Shown piece by piece: positions 1 to 7,349 of a stretch of 19,316 nt of DNA. The notes below the pieces were generated by a model. The model saw only the letters and a program-made list of their open reading frames with translations. It did not search any database and was not told the DNA's origin. The position numbers and the translations under genes are program-made. The stretch lies in the NCBI GenBank assembly GCA_040380145.1, contig JBEIJQ010000052.1:1-19316 (forward strand), written 5' to 3'. The DNA is from JBEIJQ01 sp040380145. Its GTDB lineage: Bacteria > Bacteroidota > Bacteroidia > Chitinophagales > Saprospiraceae. Position 1 is the first letter of the stretch; every line of letters starts with the position of its first letter.

Positions 1-236
1 ACCGGTTCGTAATGCCGCCCCAAAAACTCCAGGTCTTCCCGAAACCGGCGCGGATCGCGCACGGGATATAAATGTCGGACATGGGCCAAGGGCTTTTCGC
101 TGACCACATGGTAAAACGGGAGCAGCAGTTTCAGTCCGCAAAACGCCCTGACCCATCGGAACGGCAGCACCGAGGCCGGGTACCGAAATCCGGTCCGTAA
201 CCGCTCCGCGAAAGATGCGCCGTTGTGGGGAGGCAT
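1..236 (-). CDS. Polysaccharide deacetylase family protein, N-terminal part (cut by window edge)
   Basis: Reading leftward from the ATG at 236 gives 78 codons that run off the window. Near residue 40 it reads LLLPFYHVVSEKPLAHVRHL, then YPVRDPRRFREDLEFLGRHY. This matches the opening strand of NodB-type polysaccharide deacetylases of Bacteroidota, where the first beta-strand 'PFYHxVSD' precedes the metal-binding motif; here E stands where D is common. The catalytic His and Asp motifs lie outside the window, so activity cannot be judged. The start lies only 13 bp after the stop of the upstream membrane protein, which suggests one transcript. By family it would remove N-acetyl groups from an envelope or extracellular polysaccharide. 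The family call rests on a short N-terminal stretch. Confidence 0.7.
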   Translation of the reverse strand, partial: MPPHNGASFAERLRTGFRYPASVLPFRWVRAFCGLKLLLPFYHVVSEKPLAHVRHLYPVRDPRRFREDLEFLGRHYEP

Positions 237-249
237 GTGAAAAACTGGG

Positions 250-1305
250 CTATGGCCGCTCGGGAGCGCTTTTTTCGCCGATGCGGAAAATGTACAGCGC
301 CCCGAAAAGGGCCGGGACGATCACGTTCAGCAGCCAAAGGCCGAAGGTCGAAGAAAGTACGGCCAGGTCGTTGTGGGAGAATACGCCCCAGACCAGCAGT
401 GCGATCCCGCCGCGGGCCGCCAGCGCGGTCAACGGCGGCAGGGGAATGCCCGTCTGCAGCAGGAAGATCACCGCGATCGCGGGAAAGGCGGCTGCCGGCG
501 ACAGGCCGATGCCGAAAAAGCACAGCAACAGATAATACTGCACCGAATAGATCCCGTAGCGCAGCAGCGAAAGCGCCAAAGCCCGTGCCAGGGCCGCCGG
601 GCGGTAATGCGTCAAGACGGCCAGTCGGCCGAGTTTCGGGCCTACGATCGGCAGTCGGCGCAAAAGAGGGTACAGCCGGCCCACATGGAAATACAGCCAC
701 AGCGGAACGAGCGCCAATAGAGCTGTGCCGAACAGCACCGGCAGGGTCAGTTCCCGTGCTTGTTCCCAAAGGTGGCGGTGCTGCATCCAGAAAATCGCCG
801 CGCCCGCCGCGCCCGCCGCGAAAATGGCGGCCATTTGACTGAAATTGGCCAGCAGCGCGGCCAATACCGTTTCGATGTTTTTGCCCCGATCGGCGACCAC
901 GAGGATCTTGCCGGCATAATCCCCCATGCGGTTGGGCGTGAACAGCGAGACCGTGACGCCTGCCCACACCCCGCGCCATGCCTCCCCCAAGGTAATCGGC
1001 GCCGTTTCGGATTGGAGACCTTGCCATTTGCGGGCTTCCGCCAGCCAGTTCAGGGGCATCAACGCGAGCACGACGGCCGGGATCCAAGCGTTTTGCCACG
1101 AAAGCGATTCCGTGAAGGTCGCCCAAAGCACCGACAGGCGATCCTGCGCCCAAAGTTGTGTGTACAGCGCGTGCAGCAACAGCAGGAGAACCGTTGCCTT
1201 GATCAGACCCAGCGACCATGGCCTGTTCCACACCGGGGCCAAACGGCCGAGGGAAGCGGCCCGCAACGGGCGAAGGCCGCGGATTGATCGTTGGAATAGG
1301 GACAT
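250..1305 (-). CDS. Lysylphosphatidylglycerol synthase TM-region (UPF0104-type) integral membrane protein
   Basis: This 351-residue protein has about seven or eight hydrophobic segments, starting near residues 33-52 and 73-90 and continuing to the C-terminus. It carries signature stretches of the family: WLAEARKW at 86-93 and SLFTPNRMGDY at 120-130. These proteins resemble the flippase half of MprF but lack the aminoacyl-transferase domain. In Bacteroidota they are uncharacterised envelope proteins, probably handling lipid or lipid-linked substrates; that role is inference. The start at 1305 gives a basic cytoplasmic N-terminus before the first membrane span. It is followed 13 bp later by the polysaccharide deacetylase gene. 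A promoter-like box and an inverted repeat sit 55-85 bp upstream. Confidence 0.82.
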   Translation of the reverse strand: MSLFQRSIRGLRPLRAASLGRLAPVWNRPWSLGLIKATVLLLLLHALYTQLWAQDRLSVLWATFTESLSWQNAWIPAVVLALMPLNWLAEARKWQGLQSETAPITLGEAWRGVWAGVTVSLFTPNRMGDYAGKILVVADRGKNIETVLAALLANFSQMAAIFAAGAAGAAIFWMQHRHLWEQARELTLPVLFGTALLALVPLWLYFHVGRLYPLLRRLPIVGPKLGRLAVLTHYRPAALARALALSLLRYGIYSVQYYLLLCFFGIGLSPAAAFPAIAVIFLLQTGIPLPPLTALAARGGIALLVWGVFSHNDLAVLSSTFGLWLLNVIVPALFGALYIFRIGEKSAPERP

Positions 1306-1360
1306 ACAATTCCTTTGGCTGGGCTTTCCATTGCCCTTGAGAGGGACACATATGGAAACA

Positions 1361-1368
1361 CAAATTTA
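1361..1368 (-). promoter_or_regulatory. Bacteroidota-type -7 box upstream of the membrane protein gene
   Basis: Read on the minus strand this is TAAATTTG, a perfect match to the TAnnTTTG -7 consensus of the Bacteroidota housekeeping sigma factor. It lies about 55 nt before the ATG at 1305. No well-spaced TTTG -33 element is seen: TTTG at 1386-1383 is 14 bp away and TTG at 1394-1392 is 23 bp away. The call rests on the -7 box alone. Confidence 0.42.
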
Positions 1369-1391
1369 GTCCTTTTGGCGGGCAAAAGGAC
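1369..1391. promoter_or_regulatory. Perfect 9-bp inverted repeat abutting the -7 box (candidate operator or RNA hairpin)
   Basis: The sequence is GTCCTTTTG, a 5-nt spacer, then CAAAAGGAC, a perfect 9-bp dyad. It directly abuts the TAAATTTG box and fills the spacer where a -33 element would sit. A repressor or activator site is the simplest reading. It could instead form a hairpin after the lrp gene, but no T-run follows on either strand, so it is not a standard terminator. Confidence 0.45.
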
Positions 1392-1428
1392 CAAGGGAAC
1401 GGAAAATCACGAACGGACGCGGCGTCTT

Positions 1429-1914
1429 TTACTCCTCCGGCGTATCGACGTGGATGGCGATGGGGCGGTTGATGCTTTCTTGCAGCGACATGAAAGTTTC
1501 CGTGCGCTGGATGCCGTTGATGCGCTGGATCTTGTCGTGTAGCACATCGCGCAGGTGCTCGGTGTCGCGGCAGATCAGCTTGGCGAAGATGTTGTACAGG
1601 CCGGTCGTGTAATGCGCGGCGACCACTTCCGGGATTTTTTTCAACTCGGCCGTCACCTCGTCGTAGAGCGAGCTTTTGTCGAGGTAAATGCCCAAAAAGG
1701 CACAGATGTCGTAACCGAGCATGTTGTGGTCGATGTCGAGCGTGGTGCCACGGACGATGCCCATCTGTTCGAGTTTTTTCATGCGGACGTGCACGGTTCC
1801 GCCGGAAACGTGGATCATCTTGGCCACGTCTGTGTAAGGGGTTTTTCCATCGTGCATCAGGATCGACAGGATCTGGCGGTCGATGTTGTCCAAGTCGGGT
1901 TGATTACGGCTCAT
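1429..1914 (-). CDS. Lrp/AsnC family transcriptional regulator
   Basis: This 161-residue protein has the usual length and two-part layout of the family. Residues about 7-60 form a winged helix-turn-helix (LDNIDRQILSILMHDGKTPY, then AKMIHVSGGTVHVRMKKLEQ). Residues about 70-150 form the RAM ligand-binding/oligomerisation domain (VVAAHYTTGLYNIFAKLICR). Lrp-type proteins assemble as octamers and sense amino acids or related small molecules. The ligand and targets here are unknown. The ATG at 1914 begins just before the conserved LDxxDRxIL start of the helix-turn-helix. It is divergent from the kinase gene, and a 14-bp palindrome between them is a natural site for self-regulation. The 123 bp between its stop and the next leftward gene hold the inverted repeat and -7 box. 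Confidence 0.93.
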   Translation of the reverse strand: MSRNQPDLDNIDRQILSILMHDGKTPYTDVAKMIHVSGGTVHVRMKKLEQMGIVRGTTLDIDHNMLGYDICAFLGIYLDKSSLYDEVTAELKKIPEVVAAHYTTGLYNIFAKLICRDTEHLRDVLHDKIQRINGIQRTETFMSLQESINRPIAIHVDTPEE

Positions 1915-2001
1915 AATTCAATAATAATTAAAGAGAAAGCAGTAGAACATTCTGTACTTTTGGTTTTCAGACAGCGAAGATAAGCAAAGTTTCTTGTTTC
2001 G

Positions 2002-2015
2002 TTAACCGCGGTTAA
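2002..2015. promoter_or_regulatory. 14-bp perfect palindrome between lrp-type and kinase genes (candidate operator)
   Basis: TTAACCGCGGTTAA is fully self-complementary and lies in the AT-rich gap between the regulator (start 1914) and the kinase (start 2134). On the minus strand a near-match -7 box, TATCTTCG at 1975-1982, lies 19 bp from the palindrome. The palindrome would therefore cover the -33 position of a promoter for the regulator, as expected for autoregulation. No experiment supports this; only the symmetry is seen. Confidence 0.45.
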
Positions 2016-2133
2016 AAATAGTGTCGAAACATCCATTCCCTTAGTATTGGGGATTTGTGCTTATCTTTCGGCTCGGATAGCCGTGCAGCGCGCGCGCCTT
2101 TTTTCAACAGCATCGACCCGACCCGATCCCGAT

Positions 2134-4236
2134 ATGGATTTCCAAGCGTTTCTGAACCGTTTCACGTTCGATCCCAACTCTCCTTTGGGCGAGGGTGGCT
2201 TCGCAAAAGTGTACAAGGCATTCGACAAAGACAACCAGCGTTGGGTGGCCCTCAAGCAGGCCCAAGTGAGCAACAATTCGAAATACAGTTTGCTCCGCGA
2301 AGTCGAAAGCGCCGTCCCCCTGAGCCATCCCAACCTGATGCGCTACTTCGAGGGGCATCGTTTCCAGACCCCGCAGGGCACGTTCGACTATGCGGTGTTG
2401 GAACTTGTCAACGGCACCAGCCTCGACAAATACCTCGAAACCATGCCTTCGGCCCCGCAATTGGTGAACATGCTCACGGGCATCCTGAAAGGCCTGCGCT
2501 ATCTGCACCAACGCAACATCATACACCGCGATCTCAAAGCATCCAACATCCTGATCCACTACGAGGGCGGCCGGCAAGAACCCAAGATCATCGATTTCGG
2601 GATCAGCAAGGACATCGGCAAAGAGGAGAATACTCTCTCCTCCCAAATAGTGGGTACTTGTGCCTACATGGCCCCGGAGCAGCTCCAAATCCTGCCCGGC
2701 GAAGAAAACACGATCTCGCCCGCCACCGACCTGTGGGCCTTCGGCGTGGTACTGTACCGCTTGCAATTGGGTGCTCTGCCCTTCGGCGCCGATTATCTCG
2801 ACGTGCGCAAACGCATCCCGGAAGGGCTGGATCCAGCCCAATTGGAACGGCTGCCGGTCAATTACCGCAAGATCGTGGAGCGGTGTATCGTTTTCGATCC
2901 CGCCAAGCGCTGCAACAACGCCGACGAACTGCTCGAAATCCTCCACAGCGCCACCCAAGACTTGGCCCAAGAACTCCGCTTGGCCAAGGAACTGTACCAA
3001 CAAAACCACCACAGCAAGGCCTTTCGGCTGCTGTTCGACCTGCAGGGCAACCTCTATCTCGATCCCGAGGCCATGTACCTGTACGCCAAGATGTACGAAG
3101 AGGGCAATGCCATTCCCAAAAACATCGGCGCGGCCCGCGAATATTATCGCCAAGCGGCCGAACTCGGCCACCGACCGGCCGGCGAAGCCTTGGCCAGATT
3201 GGAGCGGGAAGCCCCACCATCCCCGTCCGAGGAGGGCAGAACTTCCGTGATCCCGTCCCCCGCGGCACCAGAAAAAACCGGTGCCGTGAAACCCGCCACC
3301 GGTCGCTCCGAAGGCAGCAAGGACGAAAACGAAGGTGGGGCCCCGAACAAGAAAAAGGGATTTCCGATCTGGGCCGCCCTCCTCGCTGTCATCCTCGTGG
3401 TCGTCGGCGCAGTGGTCTGGTTGGGCCAATCAAAAGATACTCCCGCGAAAACCGCCCAAAACGCCGCACAGGACGTCACTGCGCGCTTCATGGCGGATTT
3501 CCGGGGCGGCTTCCAAGATCAGCTCTCGCTCCAAGACAGCCTCTCGCATTGCACCCGCTTGTTCGCGCTGGCCAAGCAGGACACGATGTACGCCGGCCTC
3601 TCCGCGGATTCCCTGAAATCCGCCGCCCTCGAAGCCTATCGGCTTTGCAAGCGGCTCGAAGAGCAGGGCAACAAAAACCTCGCGAACGCAGAAGCTTACC
3701 TGCCGATCGCACCGACCAACCAGAAGGACGCGTACCGGGACATGAAAACAGACGCGGAAAAAGCCGTGGCCAATGCCCGCGACAAACGCAAAGAAACTTT
3801 CGATCTGACGGGCGTGGCCTGCCCGGGCGACCTCCAACCGGCCCCCAAGCCCACGGTCAAGCCCGAAATGAACGTCCCGCCACCGCCGCCGGTCATCGTC
3901 CCGCCAGTGCCGAAACCCTCCGGGGAGGCACAGTTCGCTAAGGGCGCCAACGGCAAATGGGGAATGACGGACAAAAAAACAGGAGCCGTGATCCTCAACT
4001 ATGAGGGCGACGACCGCATCCCCTTCACCGGAAAGATCGGTGCCCTTAAAAGGGGTACCCGCTGGGCCATCGTCAATCAAAGGGGCGAACTGGTCAGCGG
4101 GTACATTTATTCCACCGTCGTCCAACTGCAGGGACGCTGCGGAGGCCTTCGCCTCTTGGCCGTGCGCGCTGGAGAAGAATACTTCTTGGACGACAACGCA
4201 CGGGAAAACACGTCCAAACCGGACGACTGTATATGA
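2134..4236 (+). CDS. Transmembrane Ser/Thr protein kinase with Sel1-like repeat and WG-like C-terminal region
   Basis: I choose the ATG at 2134 (700 residues). The frame is open upstream to a TTG at 2047, but that extension shows no domain. The cytoplasmic kinase domain has all key elements: glycine loop GEGGFAKVYKA (about 19-29), VALK lysine at 41, HRDLKASN with HRD at 131-133, DFG at 154-156 and APE at 180-182. It should therefore be active. A Sel1-like repeat follows (about 312-347), then a low-complexity linker rich in Pro, Ser and Lys. One membrane span lies at about 409-431, then a Pro-rich stretch. The C-terminal part contains GANGKWGMTDKKTGAV and RWAIVNQRGELVSGY, two WG/KWG-like beta repeats, probably outside the membrane. 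The layout suggests a receptor kinase. Its stop overlaps the helicase start by 4 bp. Confidence 0.9.
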   Translation: MDFQAFLNRFTFDPNSPLGEGGFAKVYKAFDKDNQRWVALKQAQVSNNSKYSLLREVESAVPLSHPNLMRYFEGHRFQTPQGTFDYAVLELVNGTSLDKYLETMPSAPQLVNMLTGILKGLRYLHQRNIIHRDLKASNILIHYEGGRQEPKIIDFGISKDIGKEENTLSSQIVGTCAYMAPEQLQILPGEENTISPATDLWAFGVVLYRLQLGALPFGADYLDVRKRIPEGLDPAQLERLPVNYRKIVERCIVFDPAKRCNNADELLEILHSATQDLAQELRLAKELYQQNHHSKAFRLLFDLQGNLYLDPEAMYLYAKMYEEGNAIPKNIGAAREYYRQAAELGHRPAGEALARLEREAPPSPSEEGRTSVIPSPAAPEKTGAVKPATGRSEGSKDENEGGAPNKKKGFPIWAALLAVILVVVGAVVWLGQSKDTPAKTAQNAAQDVTARFMADFRGGFQDQLSLQDSLSHCTRLFALAKQDTMYAGLSADSLKSAALEAYRLCKRLEEQGNKNLANAEAYLPIAPTNQKDAYRDMKTDAEKAVANARDKRKETFDLTGVACPGDLQPAPKPTVKPEMNVPPPPPVIVPPVPKPSGEAQFAKGANGKWGMTDKKTGAVILNYEGDDRIPFTGKIGALKRGTRWAIVNQRGELVSGYIYSTVVQLQGRCGGLRLLAVRAGEEYFLDDNARENTSKPDDCI

Positions 4237-7001
4237 CCCGGGACCCGCAGAAATTTCCTATCCTTTTTTACGAAGAACTTCAGGCCGAACAGGTCCAAAA
4301 GAAGTTCGACAAGGTGATGGGTTTTTTGCGGGAAGGCAATTTCCGCTCGGCCGAAACCAAAAAAATGGCGGGCGTCCCCGGCCTGTACCGGGCCAAACTC
4401 GACGCAGAAAACCGTCTGCTCTTCAAATTCGTCCGCTACGGGGGACTGACCTACCTGCTGCTGCTCGATGTGGTGCTCAACCACGCCTACGAAAAATCGC
4501 GCTTCCTGCGCGGGGCGGAAGTGGACGAGGGACGCCTGCCCGAACTGGTGGGGGCCGACCAGGTGCCCACAGCCGATTTCGAGGAGCTCCGCTACCTCGA
4601 CCCTTCCAAAAACAAGCTCCATTTTCTCAACAAGGCCATTTCTTTCGACGAGGCCCAACAATCGGCCTTCGATGCCCAGCTCCCCCTGATTGTGATCGGC
4701 TCGGCCGGCAGCGGTAAAACGGCCATCACGCTCGAGAAAATGAAGCAGCTGCCGGGCAGCGTCGCCTATGTCACACTGTCCGATTACCTGGCCGACAACG
4801 CCCAAAGCCTGTATTTCGCCGAAGGATACCGCAACGAAAACCAAGAGGTCGACTTTCTTTCATTCCGGCAGTTCCTGATGGGCCTCCGGATCCCCGAAGG
4901 AAGGGAAGCGACTTTCAGGGATTTCGAAGGGCTTTTCGATCGGCACCGGCAAACGGTCAAACTGCGCGATCCCTATAAACTATTCGAAGAGTTCAAGGGC
5001 GTGATCACCGGATCGGCCCCCGAAAAACCCTACTTGTCGCTCGACGAATACCTCGCGCTCGGTGTCCGACAGTCGGTTTTTCCGCTCGACGAACGCGAAG
5101 AGGCCTACCGGTTTTTCGATAAATATCTCGCTTTTCTCCGCGAAGAAAAACTCTACGACTCCAACATCCTGGCCCAATCCTATCGCCCCCTCGTCCGGCC
5201 CGTGTACGATCATGTGGTCATAGACGAGGTACAGGACATGACCAATGTGCAGCTTTCGCTGGTGCTGAAAAGCCTCAAAAAAAGCCACCGTTTCCTGCTC
5301 TGCGGCGACGCCAACCAGATCGTCCACCCCAATTTTTTCTCCTGGGCGGGACTGAAAACCATGTTCTACGACACCGGCGACCTGTCGGCCGACATCGTCC
5401 GGGTGCTGCACACCAACTATCGGAACGCCTCCGAGGTGACCGAACTTTCGAACCGCATCCTCAAACTCAAAAACGCCCGCTTCGGCTCCATAGATCGTGA
5501 AAGCACCTACCTCATCCAACCGGTGAGCGGCACGCCGGGGGCCGTGGAGTTTCTCGAGGACAAAGAATCCGTCAAGGCGGAGCTCAACCGGCAGACCCGC
5601 CTGTCCACCCGCTTTGCCGTGGTGGTGCTGCGGCAGGAGGACAAGGCCCAGGCCCGGCGTTTTTTCGATACCCCGCTCGTTTTTTCCGTCCACGAAGCCA
5701 AAGGATTGGAATACGAAAACGTGATCCTATTCAACGCCATTTCTTCTTTTTCCAAAGAATTTCGGCACATCGCCGACGGGATCGGCCCCGAAGACTTGGA
5801 AGCGGACCTGCGCTACTCGCGGGCCCGCGACAAGACGGACCGCGAACTGGACACCTACAAATTTTATGTCAACGCCCTGTATGTGGCCGCCACCCGTTCG
5901 GTCAGCCATCTGTATGTGATCGAAAAAGAGGTGAAGCACCCCCTGCTCCGATTGCTCGGACTGGCCCGGGCCAAAGAAAACACCGATGCCCGCGGCGATC
6001 GGTCCAGCGACCGCGAATGGCGCGAAGAAGCCCTCCGCCTCGAGCGACAGGGACGAAAAGAACAGTCCGACGCCATTCGCGAACTCTTGGAGGCGCAAAG
6101 GCGGATGAACGAAATCCCCGAAAAAGAACTGGCCGAATTGCGCGCCCAGGCTTTGGATCCGGACCATTTCAACAACCAAGCTAAAAAACGGCTTTTCCAA
6201 TACGCCTCCGACAAAAACGATTTCGAGACCATTCGTGCCTTGGCCGACCTGAAATTCGGCGATGCAAAGAAAAAATACGATGCCCTCCAACGGGAAATCG
6301 AGGCACTGGTCGCGGATTGCCGCCACAACAGCCTCGGGCCCGAACACAAGGGCTTCGAAAAGTTCGGCCCGCAATTCCGCGACGCCCAAAACCAAACGCT
6401 CCTCATGCAGGCGGTGCAGTGGCCGCCCGCCCTCGACAGTGTGGACTTTTTGCTGAAAAACGAGGCCCCGCGCACCACGCCCGATGGCCGCGACATACTC
6501 GGCCACACCCTCGACCTGTACCTGAAAAGCCAAGAAACGCAGTTTCTTCACAACGACGGCTCGGTCACCCCTCGGATGATGGCCGAAAGCCGCGCCCTGG
6601 GCCAGCTGTATTTCCTGTTGGAGCCCACCACCATCACTTTCAGCGCCAACGGCCGTCTTTTCAAGGTCAACAGCCAAAGCGCCGAGTTTCTACTGCTGCT
6701 GCTCTACGGGCATATCTTCGGCAGCCTGCGTGACCTCATCCTCGAAATGGGCGGCGATGAACTGTTGGAGGATCCCCACAACCGCCACTATGCGTCGGGT
6801 CTCCAAAACCAAGATATTCATTTCGTCTTCCAGCACCTGCCCAGCGCCATCGTTCCCGCTCATCGCCGAAAGGCTGCTTATCTCAACCGGTTGCTGGCCA
6901 AACACGAGGTCAACAGCGCACACCCGTCGGGCAAAGCGCTTTTCGTGCGCCTCGACAAAGGGTTTTATGCGCCCAACCCGGATCTGAAAATTTTTTGGTA
7001 G
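4233..7001 (+). CDS. Superfamily I (UvrD-like) helicase with RelE/ParE-like N-terminus and ankyrin-like C-terminal part
   Basis: This 922-residue protein starts at an ATGA overlap with the kinase stop, which implies translational coupling. Residues about 40-92 (LYRAKLDAENRLLFKF, YLLLLDVVLNHAYEKSRFL) resemble the beta-sheet core of RelE/ParE toxins. The helicase motifs run in order: Q-motif region (139-150), Walker A GSAGSGKT (156-163), DEVQ box (331-334), GDANQ (358-362), NYRN (395-398), VHEAKGLEYENV (486-497) and VAATR (551-555). A charged helical stretch follows (about 585-690), then an ankyrin-like unit NQTLLMQAVQ...DFLLKNEAP (710-735) and a tail with no family I recognise. The combination of helicase and ankyrin parts recalls eukaryotic TRANK1. 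ATPase residues appear intact. Substrate and role are unknown. Coupling to a kinase suggests regulation by phosphorylation, which is inference. Confidence 0.88.
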   Translation: MTRDPQKFPILFYEELQAEQVQKKFDKVMGFLREGNFRSAETKKMAGVPGLYRAKLDAENRLLFKFVRYGGLTYLLLLDVVLNHAYEKSRFLRGAEVDEGRLPELVGADQVPTADFEELRYLDPSKNKLHFLNKAISFDEAQQSAFDAQLPLIVIGSAGSGKTAITLEKMKQLPGSVAYVTLSDYLADNAQSLYFAEGYRNENQEVDFLSFRQFLMGLRIPEGREATFRDFEGLFDRHRQTVKLRDPYKLFEEFKGVITGSAPEKPYLSLDEYLALGVRQSVFPLDEREEAYRFFDKYLAFLREEKLYDSNILAQSYRPLVRPVYDHVVIDEVQDMTNVQLSLVLKSLKKSHRFLLCGDANQIVHPNFFSWAGLKTMFYDTGDLSADIVRVLHTNYRNASEVTELSNRILKLKNARFGSIDRESTYLIQPVSGTPGAVEFLEDKESVKAELNRQTRLSTRFAVVVLRQEDKAQARRFFDTPLVFSVHEAKGLEYENVILFNAISSFSKEFRHIADGIGPEDLEADLRYSRARDKTDRELDTYKFYVNALYVAATRSVSHLYVIEKEVKHPLLRLLGLARAKENTDARGDRSSDREWREEALRLERQGRKEQSDAIRELLEAQRRMNEIPEKELAELRAQALDPDHFNNQAKKRLFQYASDKNDFETIRALADLKFGDAKKKYDALQREIEALVADCRHNSLGPEHKGFEKFGPQFRDAQNQTLLMQAVQWPPALDSVDFLLKNEAPRTTPDGRDILGHTLDLYLKSQETQFLHNDGSVTPRMMAESRALGQLYFLLEPTTITFSANGRLFKVNSQSAEFLLLLLYGHIFGSLRDLILEMGGDELLEDPHNRHYASGLQNQDIHFVFQHLPSAIVPAHRRKAAYLNRLLAKHEVNSAHPSGKALFVRLDKGFYAPNPDLKIFW

Positions 7002-7349
7002 GGTAGAATTTTCACTTTTGCAACTCGCGGGCAATACAATTTTTGCCCTCCACCCCGCTGGCTCTCTCTGTAAGGAGAATGGGGAGATGTGCCGGTGCTC
7101 GAAATGTAAAAACATGATTTTCAATATTTTTTTGGTTATTTTCTGTTTTGGAAAAGGCACAATAAAAATGGATGGCCGACACGGGATCAGATGCCGTTCT
7201 TTTTTTTGTTTAATTTTTTTTTAATAAAATATCAAAAAAGGTGAACAAAAAAAGGAGGTCGCCGTTTATGACCTGTTCTTGAACGCCGATGGGCCTTTGT
7301 GAACAAAAGCATTATCGTTTTTTTTTAACCTTCTTAATTTATTTCACCT
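7002..7349. other. AT-rich 348-bp intergenic region before the fasciclin gene
   Basis: There is no convincing gene here. It holds a weak hairpin GGGCAA/TTGCCC at 7029-7048, and a 4-bp stem ACGG/CCGT at 7181-7197 followed by a T-run that could be a poor terminator for the helicase. It also holds long T- and A-runs, and the 10-mer GTGAACAAAA twice (7241-7250 and 7299-7308). A consensus-like ribosome site AAAGGAGGT at 7251-7259 stands before a 4-codon reading frame. No full TAnnTTTG box was found. Confidence 0.6.
7241..7308 (+). repeat. Direct 10-bp repeat pair (GTGAACAAAA) upstream of the fasciclin gene
   Basis: Identical copies of GTGAACAAAA start at 7241 and 7299, 58 bp apart, 42-109 bp before the fasciclin start. 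They could be paired activator sites. With low-complexity AT-rich surroundings, chance is also possible. Confidence 0.3.

Noticed and set aside
131..1363. 410-codon leftward open frame covering the membrane protein gene
   Set aside because: Arg/Pro/Gly-rich shadow of the real gene at 250-1305, with no recognisable domain.
1369..1391. Inverted repeat as an intrinsic terminator for the lrp-type gene
   Set aside because: No T-run follows on the minus strand and it abuts a -7 box, so an operator fits better.
2047..2133. Upstream TTG extension of the kinase
   Set aside because: It adds 29 residues with no domain content, whereas the ATG at 2134 sits directly before the kinase domain.
2055..3941. 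628-codon rightward frame inside the kinase gene
   Set aside because: High-GC shadow rich in Arg, Pro and Gln, with no family resemblance.
7018..7224. 68-codon frame with CxCxxC-like residues after the helicase
   Set aside because: Lies in a low-complexity AT-rich gap, has no coding signature, and its Cys pattern is too short to call a zinc site.
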